Shown in pieces: positions 1 through 8,270 of a stretch of 64,000 nt of DNA. Position 1 is the first letter of the stretch; every line of letters starts with the position of its first letter. The notes under the pieces are model-generated. The model did not search any database and was not told the DNA's origin. It saw only the letters and a program-made list of their open reading frames with translations. Made by a program: the position numbers and the translations under genes. Source of the stretch: a virus; the IMG/VR virus record IMGVR_UViG_3300029957_000006, positions 60,455-124,454 of that record; one strand, 5' to 3'.

Positions 1-204
1 TTTATCCGATTCTGTTTTGCTGGTAAATTCTGGAACAATCAAGTCACCAGTAAAACCTTGCTTTTCAAATTCTTCAATAGCTGCAAATCTCCAAGAAGTT
101 AAATGTGGTTGATGACCTCTAACTGTTGGACCAGCAAGAAAAATTGATGGTTTTGAAATAGTATTTATTTCAGTTTCTGATTCTTCGTATCTATGAACCT
201 TCAT
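1..204 (-). CDS. Nucleoside 2-deoxyribosyltransferase-like protein, partial
   Basis: Only the N-terminal 68 residues lie in the window; the gene continues past base 1. After a short N-terminal tail the protein has SIFLAGPTVRG, then SWRFAAIEEFE and DLIVPEF. This matches the start of the nucleoside 2-deoxyribosyltransferase-like fold (FLAGP loop, SWR helix). The family cleaves or transfers N-glycosidic bonds of nucleosides. ATG at 204 follows the Nampt stop by five bases, so it is the next cistron after the NAD salvage gene, and a nucleotide-metabolism role is likely. The exact substrate cannot be told. Confidence 0.65.
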   Translation of the reverse strand, partial: MKVHRYEESETEINTISKPSIFLAGPTVRGHQPHLTSWRFAAIEEFEKQGFTGDLIVPEFTSKTESDK

Positions 205-209
205 ACAAA

Positions 210-1871
210 TTATTGTTTTGCTGGTGCATACTCAATCAACAATGCTTGTTTAGTTGACATGATTTCAGCACTTGCTGGATAATTGTGATTTTCTGTTGTT
301 CCAAGACTCAAAGGCATACTTGCCATTTGAGATTTAATATTTGCTTTGATAATCAAGAAGTCATCATCTTGTCCTTCACCAAATGGTTTATAAATGTTGG
401 TACCATCGAAATAAGTAACCATTGCATCTTCACCTGATTCATGTTCAAAACAAATGGTTTTCTTAGCTCCCAATGCTTCTTTACTTCTGAGCAATTTGAA
501 AGGACCTGGTAATGTTCCTTTACCAATTGTTTCGCTGAATTTCACAACTGGACGATCTTCAGAACCAACAGATGATAAAGCATATTTTGCTGATAAGTTA
601 TCACGTTTCAAATTATTACGCAACCCACCACCTTGTCCGAATAATCCCCAAGTGTAGAATGCATATCCTTTTGCAATGAGTGCATCGATTTCTTCAAGAA
701 TATCTTCGCAAGATTTTCCATCACCGTCCAAGAAGTGAAATAATGTACCACATTTCCAAGAACCAGTCTTGGTTGTCATTTCTGTGAACAGACCATTTGC
801 AACTGAAAGATCGCAAATTTCAATGATTTGATCAAGTGTTGTATATCCTTCTTTTGAAGAATCAGGACGAGCAACAACTACTTTACCATTACCTTCTTTG
901 AGACTTCTCAAAGCTAGTGGCAATAACATATTTTTTACGGAGTTTTTAGCATCATAACAATCATCAACCATTGATACAATTTCATGGTTCTTACATGAGT
1001 TATAGATCGCTTCGTAACAATCATTTTCTTTTGTATATGATTGTACGTTTCTGTGAGCAAGAGCATTTACACTTGAGAAGATGCCAATTGCTTCACCAGA
1101 ATTTTTCCATGCTTGGTAAGCACCAGAAAACGTATCTGTACCACCAAAGGTGTATAAGTGAACCATTCCAAGTTCTTCTGATTCTTCAAGTGTCATACCA
1201 GCTCTGTCACCAAAGTCAGTAATCGTAATGCTGGCCCAGAAATTAAGCATTTCTTCTGACATATCTGGATCAACTTTAAGAATGCGTTCTTTGATACGCA
1301 ATAAGAAGTGTTCATCTTGTGTAACACGTTCAGTAGTACTCCAAGTTTGGAGAATTTTAGATTCAAACCAAGCACCCAACACACCAAGTCCATCAACATC
1401 AGAGATGATTTCAATAGCTGGTTCATTTGGATAAATGACGCTTCCTTCACGCACAGCACGAATTTTAATTGGGGGACGGCCACCGAATTCATCAACAACT
1501 CTGCGCCAGATTTCTTCTGGGAATTCATATTCTTTGAATCCTTCCATTGTAACCTTAGCATGAGCTAGGAAACGGATTGTTTCATCGATCTCAGCGTGTG
1601 TGATTGGTTCGTAGAATAATTTTTCAAGAATACGTTGGAGACCAATAAAGATGATACGATTGTCAGCTTTACTGTAAATATGAGGATTAATCGTATTGAG
1701 ATTTTTTCTGAATGTTACATAATAAACCGATTTTTCTTTAGCCTCTGGGCTTTCGAATTTATTAGAACCAATGGTATAAGCATCACCAAGCAATAGACGT
1801 GGTGTTTTATAAACTTTACGTTTTGGCAATACAACCGTTTTAACTTGTTCTGTTGTTGAGACTTCGTTCAT
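210..1871 (-). CDS. nampT: Nicotinamide phosphoribosyltransferase
   Basis: Makes NMN from nicotinamide and PRPP, the first step of a two-step route back to NAD+. The 553-residue protein is a little longer than the roughly 490 of the animal and bacterial family. Family landmarks include TDFGDRAG (about 215-222), the HLYTFGGTDT stretch, VDDCYDA, the PRPP-handling VVARPDSS (about 335) and GLFGQGGGLRNNLKRD near 415-430. The partner NMN adenylyltransferase lies 2.5 kb downstream in transcript terms upstream at 4393-5349 on the same strand. Together they form the pair known in phages as the NAD+ reconstitution pathway 2 (NARP2), which rebuilds NAD+ destroyed by host immune NADases. Function as enzyme is well supported; the anti-defence role is inference. 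Confidence 0.93.
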   Translation of the reverse strand: MNEVSTTEQVKTVVLPKRKVYKTPRLLLGDAYTIGSNKFESPEAKEKSVYYVTFRKNLNTINPHIYSKADNRIIFIGLQRILEKLFYEPITHAEIDETIRFLAHAKVTMEGFKEYEFPEEIWRRVVDEFGGRPPIKIRAVREGSVIYPNEPAIEIISDVDGLGVLGAWFESKILQTWSTTERVTQDEHFLLRIKERILKVDPDMSEEMLNFWASITITDFGDRAGMTLEESEELGMVHLYTFGGTDTFSGAYQAWKNSGEAIGIFSSVNALAHRNVQSYTKENDCYEAIYNSCKNHEIVSMVDDCYDAKNSVKNMLLPLALRSLKEGNGKVVVARPDSSKEGYTTLDQIIEICDLSVANGLFTEMTTKTGSWKCGTLFHFLDGDGKSCEDILEEIDALIAKGYAFYTWGLFGQGGGLRNNLKRDNLSAKYALSSVGSEDRPVVKFSETIGKGTLPGPFKLLRSKEALGAKKTICFEHESGEDAMVTYFDGTNIYKPFGEGQDDDFLIIKANIKSQMASMPLSLGTTENHNYPASAEIMSTKQALLIEYAPAKQ

Positions 1872-1873
1872 GG

Positions 1874-2206
1874 TTATTGATTTTTAAAATTAATATACGT
1901 GATTTTGATATTGTGTTCTTGTGCAAATTTAATTTCTTCTTGTACCCCAAGTGATCCTTCCCAACCATCAACCATTAAGACATGCATTTCATTACATAGT
2001 ATAAGTAAGTCAAAACTTAATTTACACCAGAAATTAAAGTCACTTGGAAGTTCAGCATGTTGAAGGATTGTTACACCACTAGTTACTGGTGATATACAAC
2101 TGATACCATCTTTTAAAAGCTTAGCTGAGTATTGAGATATAGATTTGACTCTGTATTCAATTACAGCCTTGTTTTTATCAGAATATGGTATTGATAGAAA
2201 TATCAT
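1874..2206 (-). CDS. DUF1937 family protein (deoxyribosyltransferase-like fold)
   Basis: A 110-residue protein with the pattern of DUF1937: an N-terminal FLSIPYSD, then PVTSG, LPSDFNFW, and the C-terminal VLMVDGWEGSLGVQEEIKFA. The GWExSxGVQxE segment is the family signature. The fold is related to nucleoside 2-deoxyribosyltransferases; the biochemical role of the family is not established. It sits two bases before nampT in the same transcript and has its own promoter at 2225-2255. Confidence 0.75.
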   Translation of the reverse strand: MIFLSIPYSDKNKAVIEYRVKSISQYSAKLLKDGISCISPVTSGVTILQHAELPSDFNFWCKLSFDLLILCNEMHVLMVDGWEGSLGVQEEIKFAQEHNIKITYINFKNQ

Positions 2207-2224
2207 TTATACTTAATTACGACA

Positions 2225-2255
2225 CAAAGGTACTAAATAAATTTTAATTAAACAA
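2225..2255 (-). promoter_or_regulatory. Bacteroidetes-type promoter
   Basis: On the minus strand TACCTTTG (2225-2232) follows a TTG (2253-2255) by 20 bases. This is the TTG/TAnnTTTG Bacteroidetes consensus. It drives 2206-1874 and probably nampT and the partial gene after it. Confidence 0.75.
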
Positions 2256-2262
2256 GTTTAGT

Positions 2263-2457
2263 TTAACTTTTCTGTTTTGATCCTCTATTGTTATAATATA
2301 CCACCCTTAATTCTTCTATTTTTTCTATAACTTCCGTTAACTTTTCCTTTTCATTTTTTGATAAAAGACTTGATTTACTTAATTTAATAAGATTGCCTTT
2401 TGTACCATTAATGGAAGCATAAATATGTTTTCGATGATCTGTATATGTTTTATTCAT
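2263..2457 (-). CDS. Small charged helical protein, unknown
   Basis: 64 residues, Lys/Glu rich, predicted mainly helical (KEKLTEVIEKIEELRVVYYNN). No recognised family. Its start overlaps the 3' end of the SLOG gene by eight bases, so the two are translationally coupled. Confidence 0.55.
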   Translation of the reverse strand: MNKTYTDHRKHIYASINGTKGNLIKLSKSSLLSKNEKEKLTEVIEKIEELRVVYYNNRGSKQKS

Positions 2458-2908
2458 ATGCGTTTACCATTCTTTTATTCTGTGATTCAGCATATTGGAT
2501 GCAATTCTTGGTTCCACCACTACTCCCATCAAACATTGCCAGTAAAATATCACAATTATCAACCATCCAAATATTTCTTTTTTGCATGTATTCTACACTA
2601 TAATCATCCATACCAGACACATTAACAACCTCTTGTGCCTTATCTAAAAGGTATTGATTATAAGCTTTGCTTTTATCGCTCCAAACCTTAGCTTGATCAG
2701 TGAATGGAATTGCTGCAATGAGGGGGATTTCTAAATTGATAGCTGCTTGAGCTAGTGCTTGATCCCAACCTAAAGCCATCCCTGAGATAACCTTACTGGC
2801 TTTGAGACCCTTTAACCATTTCTCGGCTATTGTGACTAAGCGATCAAAATTGGCTTCAGTATAACCACCCAATTTATCAGGTCTATGTCCAGTGCCAGCT
2901 ATTATCAT
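2450..2908 (-). CDS. SLOG-family (YpsA-like) protein
   Basis: 152 residues with a Rossmann-like pattern: MIIAGTGHRPDKLGG at the N-terminus, VISGMALGWDQALAQAA in the middle (the G-x-A-x-GxD loop typical of YpsA/DUF1273 proteins of the SLOG superfamily), and IWMVDNCDILLAMFDGSSGGT near the end. SLOG domains bind nucleotides or nucleotide-derived signals and occur in phage and defence loci. What this one binds cannot be told. It overlaps both neighbours by a few bases, as expected in a packed operon next to NAD metabolism genes. Confidence 0.75.
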   Translation of the reverse strand: MIIAGTGHRPDKLGGYTEANFDRLVTIAEKWLKGLKASKVISGMALGWDQALAQAAINLEIPLIAAIPFTDQAKVWSDKSKAYNQYLLDKAQEVVNVSGMDDYSVEYMQKRNIWMVDNCDILLAMFDGSSGGTKNCIQYAESQNKRMVNAYE

Positions 2909-3111
2909 TCCTCACTTGAATTATATTTGAGAGAATTCTTTTCTAACAACTCAGTCATGTCACATAATTCATTTTGAATACTAGCTCTAATCGTTCCTAA
3001 TTGAAGATATTCATCCTTAGACAACTTATCAATTCCTTTTAATTCATCTCTATTTGTATGAGCAATTGCAAGACATAATTTTAAAAATGATTTTGTTGTT
3101 TTTGGTTTCAT
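2905..3111 (-). CDS. Hypothetical protein
   Basis: 68 residues, helical, no recognised domain. Overlaps the SLOG gene by four bases (ATGA-type junction) and the upstream gene by four bases, which supports translation. Confidence 0.5.
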   Translation of the reverse strand: MKPKTTKSFLKLCLAIAHTNRDELKGIDKLSKDEYLQLGTIRASIQNELCDMTELLEKNSLKYNSSEE

Positions 3112-3479
3112 CTTAACTTCTCTATTTTACTCAAAAATTTTTCATTGGAATACAATTGTCCCTCAAACCATTTAATATTTCTATGATTTGGTGTATGTTC
3201 TTTCATATATTCAATTTTCTTATTTAAATGAAGAACATTACCTTCTATATCTGTTTTAAGTTGATCAATTAAATTTTGTTTTGAATACCAATGATTAAAA
3301 TCATCTTCAGTAGGGACACTGTTTTCAAAAAATTTTTCGAAAGAATCTTTCAAAATTAATGGTATTATCTTTTCTTCTATTTTTAATTTTTGTTCTGTTA
3401 TATCAGAATTAAAATTTGATATTATTGGCTCACCTACTTTTTTTAAGTAATGAACAATATATCCTACTGAGTTTTCCAT
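3108..3479 (-). CDS. Hypothetical protein
   Basis: 123 residues, Lys/Glu/Asn rich and mostly helical. Contains a C-terminal HRNIKWFEGQLYSNEKFLSKI stretch that looks like a small phage family but no function is recognisable. Coupled by a four-base overlap to the next gene. Confidence 0.5.
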   Translation of the reverse strand: MENSVGYIVHYLKKVGEPIISNFNSDITEQKLKIEEKIIPLILKDSFEKFFENSVPTEDDFNHWYSKQNLIDQLKTDIEGNVLHLNKKIEYMKEHTPNHRNIKWFEGQLYSNEKFLSKIEKLR

Positions 3480-3491
3480 ATTTATGCAATT

Positions 3492-3671
3492 CTAATTAAG
3501 TCCAACAATAAAGTGGTTATGTAATTTACAGCTTTTGATGTTCCCAAGTGATTCAAAACAAGAAATAAGCATTGAATTAAATTCACGTCCTTCAAGTGTC
3601 TCTATTCTGAGCATTGTTGGGTCATCAAATGGTTGCCATTCAGGTCGTTTTTTCTTTTTTATTCGTTTCAT
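3492..3671 (-). CDS. Small basic protein, unknown
   Basis: 59 residues from ATG at 3671, a better start than an upstream in-frame ATA/ATG run because it opens directly with MKRIKKKKRPEW. The basic N-terminus could bind nucleic acid; no family recognised. Confidence 0.45.
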   Translation of the reverse strand: MKRIKKKKRPEWQPFDDPTMLRIETLEGREFNSMLISCFESLGNIKSCKLHNHFIVGLN

Positions 3672-3782
3672 TTTTATAATTATCAAAGAATCTAAATTAT
3701 TTTACCCAAGCTAAGTCTTTTTCACATCTAACAGATATTTATATACAAAGAAACTAAATAAATCTGAATAAAACAACTAATA

Positions 3783-4412
3783 ATGAATATTTTAATCTAC
3801 AAGCTAATTGATCCAAGGACAAATGAAATTAGATATGTTGGAAAAACTAAAAAATCTTTAACCAAAAGATTATATGAACATTTAACTAAACGTAATTTAA
3901 CACCAAAAACCCATAAAAATCATTGGATTAAACAATTATTAAACGAAAAACTTAAACCTAAAATTGAATTGATTGAAATTACTGATCAAAACAATTGGAT
4001 TGAAAGAGAAATCTTTCATATTAAAAAATTGCGAAGTGAAGGTACTTACTTGACTAACTTAACTGATGGTGGTGATGGTGCATTAGGTAGTAAACAAAGC
4101 AAAGAATCAATACAGAAAAGAATTGACACAATAAAGGAAAGATATGGTAATTTAGCTTTTAAACTATCTGATGAAACCAAAAATAATATAAGAATAGCTC
4201 ATTTAGGTAAAAAACAATCACAAGAACGAAAAGATAAAACTAGCATAAACTTACGAAAAACTCTATTCCAATATGATTTAAATAATAATTTAATTAAGGA
4301 ATGGCATGGAGTTAGAAAGTGTGCTAAAACTCTTAATATAGATTACACAACACTAAGAGTTTATATTAAATCCCAAAAACCATTAAATGGTTTTATTTGG
4401 AAATATCAATAA
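3783..4412 (+). CDS. GIY-YIG homing endonuclease (Seg-like)
   Basis: 209 residues. The N-terminal catalytic module starts NILIYKLIDPRTNEIRYVGKT (the GIY-YIG strands here are IYK and YVG), followed by RLYEHL with the conserved Arg and His, and a Glu in NWIEREI. Then comes the NLTDGGDGA linker and a C-terminal DNA-binding part with an AADH-like ERKDKTSINLRKTLFQYDL and a NUMOD1-type KEWHGVRKCAKTLNIDYTTLRVYI helix-turn-helix. One of a few plus-strand genes in a minus-strand genome, and its 3' end overlaps the convergent nadM-nudix gene by 20 bases, both typical of a mobile insert. Confidence 0.85.
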   Translation: MNILIYKLIDPRTNEIRYVGKTKKSLTKRLYEHLTKRNLTPKTHKNHWIKQLLNEKLKPKIELIEITDQNNWIEREIFHIKKLRSEGTYLTNLTDGGDGALGSKQSKESIQKRIDTIKERYGNLAFKLSDETKNNIRIAHLGKKQSQERKDKTSINLRKTLFQYDLNNNLIKEWHGVRKCAKTLNIDYTTLRVYIKSQKPLNGFIWKYQ

Positions 4413-5349
4413 CTTTATTTTTAAGTTTATCAATCAATTGTTTCATTAATGAAACATGTTCTACCATAACTAATTGCTCTATTTTTTGATGTGTGTCAAA
4501 ATCTTCAATTGCTTTCCATTCTAACATTGCAATATCATCAGATGGTTGAATGCGACCCATGATGAATTTACCAATGAAAAGAGTTGTCATGATACCATGT
4601 TCAGTACCAGCATAACGCCAGTCGTTGATTTGTTCACTGGCAACATAACGCAATCCATCAATTTCACATCCACCAGTTTCTTCAGAAAATTCACGTTTAG
4701 CAGCATCTTCCCAACGTCCATCCTTACGATCAACGAATCCACCAATGAATCGATAAAGGTCTTCATTTGGCTTTTTACCCAATAGGATTTGACCTTTTTC
4801 ATTATAAGCAACCACATCAACAGTTGGATATGTTACTGCCCATTGTGCAAACGTAGCATGAATAACACCAGCCCTGAAATCACTTGAGTTTAGAATTTCT
4901 TTTGAAACTTGATTACGGACTTCAGTTCCAGAATAATACACATCAGTGATTAATTCTACAACTGGGAATTTTCCTTTGTAATGTGGGATAAATGAATCAC
5001 GACTACCATATAATAGTGCTGTGATTTTTGAACCGAATGGAATTCGGATTTCAGAATCAAGATTGTCTGACCATCGTTGATCAGATCGTTGATCCTTATG
5101 AGGAAGGATAATTACATCTGGGTAACTTTGTTGGATCATTGCTTTGCGAGTGGCAAAATCCAATGGATTTGCTTTAGTTCCACCAACTTGTGGTATACCT
5201 AAAAATACAATAACTTTTTTGTGGTTTTCACATACTTGGTCAAGAAATTTAATATGACCTTCATGCAATTTATGTACTTGAAAACGTGCTATGATTACAC
5301 CAATTTCATAATCAGAAGGATTGAGTGCGCTTGATTTGATTTCCATCAT
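4393..5349 (-). CDS. nadM: Bifunctional NMN adenylyltransferase / Nudix hydrolase
   Basis: 318 residues. The N-terminal domain is a nicotinamide-nucleotide adenylyltransferase: VIIARFQVHKLHEGH (residues 18-32) carries the HxGH nucleotidyl-transfer motif and later LLYGSRDS the ISTTR-like region. The C-terminal domain has a Nudix box, GGFVDRKDGRWEDAAKREF then SEETGG, that hydrolyses nucleoside diphosphate derivatives such as ADP-ribose. This fusion is known from cyanobacterial and phage NadM-Nudix proteins. With nampT it can turn nicotinamide into NAD+, and the Nudix half could remove ADP-ribose left by NADases. Promoter at 5369-5399. Confidence 0.92.
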   Translation of the reverse strand: MMEIKSSALNPSDYEIGVIIARFQVHKLHEGHIKFLDQVCENHKKVIVFLGIPQVGGTKANPLDFATRKAMIQQSYPDVIILPHKDQRSDQRWSDNLDSEIRIPFGSKITALLYGSRDSFIPHYKGKFPVVELITDVYYSGTEVRNQVSKEILNSSDFRAGVIHATFAQWAVTYPTVDVVAYNEKGQILLGKKPNEDLYRFIGGFVDRKDGRWEDAAKREFSEETGGCEIDGLRYVASEQINDWRYAGTEHGIMTTLFIGKFIMGRIQPSDDIAMLEWKAIEDFDTHQKIEQLVMVEHVSLMKQLIDKLKNKVIDISK

Positions 5350-5368
5350 TTTAATATAGATTAGATTG

Positions 5369-5399
5369 CAAAGGTATGAATAATATTTGGAAGAACCAA
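5369..5399 (-). promoter_or_regulatory. Bacteroidetes-type promoter for nadM-nudix
   Basis: TACCTTTG at 5369-5376 with TTG at 5397-5399 on the minus strand, 20-base spacer, immediately upstream of the NadM start. Confidence 0.75.
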
Positions 5400-5407
5400 A
5401 TTTAATC

Positions 5408-5725
5408 TTATCGATTTGATAACATCGTAAATAATCCAGTCATTGTAAATCCAATTCCAATAACAAACATAGCATTTCTAGGTGTTTGTTTCCAAAATGG
5501 TGGTCTAACAATTGGAGCATTATAGATATTCATTGGGCTTGAATAGGTCCAATAAACATTTCGTTCAAGCAAAGCAGCACCTGTAAAGGCAATACCAGCA
5601 ATTGTAAATGTTAAACCAGTTCTAGTGTTATCATCACTGGAATAATAACGAGGTGATCGTTTAAATGATTGAGAAAATGATGTCAGCGTTGACAACATAA
5701 AGATTAATAATAGGAATTTTTTCAT
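5408..5725 (-). CDS. Small exported or membrane protein
   Basis: 105 residues from ATG 5725, chosen because it opens with a signal peptide (MKKFLLLIFMLSTLTSFSQS) ending in the SFSQ signal cleavage style of Bacteroidetes. Upstream in-frame codons are inside the promoter. Two further hydrophobic stretches (FTIAGIAFTGAALL and MFVIGIGFTMTGLFTML) could span a membrane. Function unknown; an envelope protein made during infection is likely. Confidence 0.6.
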   Translation of the reverse strand: MKKFLLLIFMLSTLTSFSQSFKRSPRYYSSDDNTRTGLTFTIAGIAFTGAALLERNVYWTYSSPMNIYNAPIVRPPFWKQTPRNAMFVIGIGFTMTGLFTMLSNR

Positions 5726-5742
5726 TTGATCATATTTTAAAA

Positions 5743-5783
5743 CAAAGGTACAAAAAATTCCCCAATAAAACAAATTATTGGGG
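5743..5783 (-). terminator. Terminator of the AAA gene, adjacent to a promoter
   Basis: A perfect nine-base-pair hairpin, CCCCAATAA/TTATTGGGG with a six-base loop at 5760-5783, follows the AAA ATPase gene and runs into a T-rich stretch on the minus strand. The next promoter (TACCTTTG 5743-5750, TTG 5771-5773 inside the hairpin) overlaps it, so termination and restart are packed into 40 bases. Confidence 0.7.
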
Positions 5784-5789
5784 ATATTT

Positions 5790-7076
5790 TTAATGTTTGG
5801 TTTGGAAACCCATTGATTGATTTTCTTTTTCTAGTTGACTTGAATAGAAACCTCTATACGATTCTTCAATAAGACTTACAGTGTCATTAACTGTCCAATC
5901 ATCTTCATCTTCTGACATTTCTTTTATGTTGTCGGCTAAATTAGCAATAAATGAACCAGTAACCTTTGCTTTCTTTCCATTTATTCTGCCATTTAATGCA
6001 TCATAAACTTCTTTAATTTGCCATTTTTCTGGTAAGTGAATATTACAAACTTGAACAATTTGATCTTCATCTAAAAAGCTATAATCTAATGTGAAATTAA
6101 ATCTACCTGGTCTTTCGGCAGCTTTATCCACCAAACCTTTATCATTAGTAGAAGCCAATAAGCTTATCTTACGTTTCTTAACACCATCAAAGAATGATAA
6201 GAATTGACCAAGTAATTGTGTGTAACTTCCGTTATCACGTGATCCTAGATATAAATCAATATCATCCATAATGATGACACCTTGATCAAATATTTCGCAT
6301 GCTTCTAATATTGAAGTTAGATCATCGGATGTCGAGAAATCTGGAATAATGAATGTGACATGTGGAATAAGTCTTCTTGCTATTTCACGAATGCATTCTG
6401 TTTTACCAGTTCCTGGTTCTCCATTCAACAAATATCTAGCATTACCACCTCTACCAACACGTTTTATAAAATGCTCAATATATCTTTTTTGAATCGCATT
6501 AAGAATTAATACATTGCTTGCAATTCCAAGATCAATTATTTCAATACCCTTGAAGCTACTCTCATGTAATTTTACCTTAATGCATTTACCTTTATATTCT
6601 GAATTATTAAAGGCAAATCCTATTAGCTTCTTATAATACTCTTCGAATTTTGTATTTAGAATACTTTTTTTAACTGATGTATTAAGTTGAATGACTAACT
6701 CATTTCGACTATCAACATACATCTTTGTTTGGAAGATAAAGTCATTATCCACACCTTCCATTCTACCAGCAAACCAAAATGAACTGGTTATTTCAAAAGG
6801 ACCACCATAGTTAACTCGTCCCAATGAATCTACTTGTCCATAAGAAGTAACTACAACATCTTTTGTCTTTCCACGAAATGATTTATATAAATAAGCATTT
6901 AAAAAAGCAAATTCAATAAAACTAATATTTTTGGATAATGATTGGGCATCATATTCCTCTGAATCATCAAGTTCATCTGGTGGAACTTCCATGTCTTCTG
7001 TTATCTCTTTAAGTAATTCTTCCTCTTGTGAATCAAATTCCTCAGATTTCTTGTTTTCAAGTTTTTTATTTCCCAT
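5790..7076 (-). CDS. AAA+ ATPase
   Basis: 428 residues. The C-terminal half is an AAA+ module: Walker A GEPGTGKT (about 218-225), Walker B VIIMDDIDLYL (about 267), sensor-1 SLLASTND, and an arginine-finger region ERPGRF. The acidic N-terminus (EEELLKEITEDMEVPPDELDD) and the middle domain are not recognised but resemble BCS1/spastin-type N-domains in position. Such phage ATPases usually remodel proteins; the target here is unknown. Confidence 0.8.
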   Translation of the reverse strand: MGNKKLENKKSEEFDSQEEELLKEITEDMEVPPDELDDSEEYDAQSLSKNISFIEFAFLNAYLYKSFRGKTKDVVVTSYGQVDSLGRVNYGGPFEITSSFWFAGRMEGVDNDFIFQTKMYVDSRNELVIQLNTSVKKSILNTKFEEYYKKLIGFAFNNSEYKGKCIKVKLHESSFKGIEIIDLGIASNVLILNAIQKRYIEHFIKRVGRGGNARYLLNGEPGTGKTECIREIARRLIPHVTFIIPDFSTSDDLTSILEACEIFDQGVIIMDDIDLYLGSRDNGSYTQLLGQFLSFFDGVKKRKISLLASTNDKGLVDKAAERPGRFNFTLDYSFLDEDQIVQVCNIHLPEKWQIKEVYDALNGRINGKKAKVTGSFIANLADNIKEMSEDEDDWTVNDTVSLIEESYRGFYSSQLEKENQSMGFQTKH

Positions 7077-7101
7077 AATTCTATTTCTCTTTTAACTCTA
7101 A

Positions 7102-7734
7102 TTAATGATGATTATTTGACGCTTTAAAGTCAATATCTTCTTTTAATTTTATTATGTCCAAATAAGAAATTGGCGCATAGTTAAATCCCATACAACCCAC
7201 ATCAATTATTCGATTTTGCTTATGAAATTCACCTTCACTTAAACTTAAATGACAATGACCATGTACATGATAACTACCATGATGTTTCTTATTCCAAGAG
7301 TATATTGGATAATGCATGCAACAAAATAATACTTCTTCATCAATAGAAGAACCATCTGGCAATACTTTTTTAAATCTTATAAATAAATCCAAATAGTCAT
7401 CAACACTGACGAATTTTTTATACTTTTTTATATCATCATATTTATCATGATTACCAATGATATAATGAATTGTTCCATTTAGATTATTAACAAGCTTCTC
7501 AACAGTAATTTTATCTTCACGTCTAGCAAAGCTGAGATCACCTAGATAAATAACAATATCTTCTGGTTTAACAACATCATTCCAAGCCTTTTCAATTTCC
7601 AAATGCATTTCATTAACATCAGTAAATGGCCTATTATCAAAGCGCAATACATTGTGGTGAAACAAGTGAAAATCAGAAGTAAAATATATATTCTTCTGAA
7701 TCTTTCCTTGTGTTAAATCAATATTTAATCTCAT
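7102..7734 (-). CDS. Calcineurin-like metallophosphoesterase
   Basis: 210 residues with the five metal-binding motifs in order: TSDFHLFHH (about 19-27), YLGDLSFARR, GNHDKYDD, CMHYPIYSW and the final VHGHCHLS. This is the pattern of phage and bacterial metallophosphoesterases that act on nucleotides, cyclic nucleotides or phosphoproteins. It overlaps the upstream P-loop gene by four bases. Substrate is unknown. Confidence 0.85.
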   Translation of the reverse strand: MRLNIDLTQGKIQKNIYFTSDFHLFHHNVLRFDNRPFTDVNEMHLEIEKAWNDVVKPEDIVIYLGDLSFARREDKITVEKLVNNLNGTIHYIIGNHDKYDDIKKYKKFVSVDDYLDLFIRFKKVLPDGSSIDEEVLFCCMHYPIYSWNKKHHGSYHVHGHCHLSLSEGEFHKQNRIIDVGCMGFNYAPISYLDIIKLKEDIDFKASNNHH

Positions 7735-8270
7735 TTATTTAATTTTATTTTAACGTCCTTAAAAATAGTTTCTAATGAATCTGGGCCAATCCCAGTAATG
7801 GTTTCATAAGAAATATTATTTTCTGACAAGAATCCTTTCAAATCTTCATCAACTTGTTTAGCACCATCTAGGTCTTGATATCTGCCTACTGTTTCATATG
7901 GAACATTTAAATCTCGTTCTATGAAATATAGAAGATTATCATATTGATTATATTCCTTTAAAACCAAAGCTTTTAAATGAGGACACTTTGTTTTATCATA
8001 AGATGGAAATAACAATAAAGGTGCATCAGTAACAATTACATCAACTTCACCAGTTAAGCTGAATAAGATAAAATGCTGTTCTGCAAAAAGCTTAACTTGA
8101 CAAGTGATCTCTTTCATTGCTTTTCGCATCAATAACTCCTTGATATATTCTGGAGCCACACTACAGGTAACACCATTTTTTTTCAATTTTGAAAATATAT
8201 CAGCAGCTAGAATTGTCTTACCGATACCTGGTCCTCCAATAAGATTGATGACTATTTGTTTAGTTTCCAT
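7731..8270 (-). CDS. P-loop NTPase, NadR-kinase/AAA_28-like
   Basis: 179 residues with Walker A NLIGGPGIGKTILAADI at the N-terminus, VDVIVTDAPLLLFPSYD in the Walker B position, and a lid with RYQDLDGA. The arrangement matches the AAA_28 / NadR ribosylnicotinamide-kinase-like family seen in many phages. A role in nicotinamide riboside phosphorylation would fit the NAD salvage genes nearby, but nucleotide kinase activity on another substrate is equally possible. Confidence 0.6.
   Translation of the reverse strand: METKQIVINLIGGPGIGKTILAADIFSKLKKNGVTCSVAPEYIKELLMRKAMKEITCQVKLFAEQHFILFSLTGEVDVIVTDAPLLLFPSYDKTKCPHLKALVLKEYNQYDNLLYFIERDLNVPYETVGRYQDLDGAKQVDEDLKGFLSENNISYETITGIGPDSLETIFKDVKIKLNK

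Noticed and set aside
454-1568. Plus- and minus-strand ORFs overlapping nampT
   Set aside because: Shadow frames of a strongly conserved gene.
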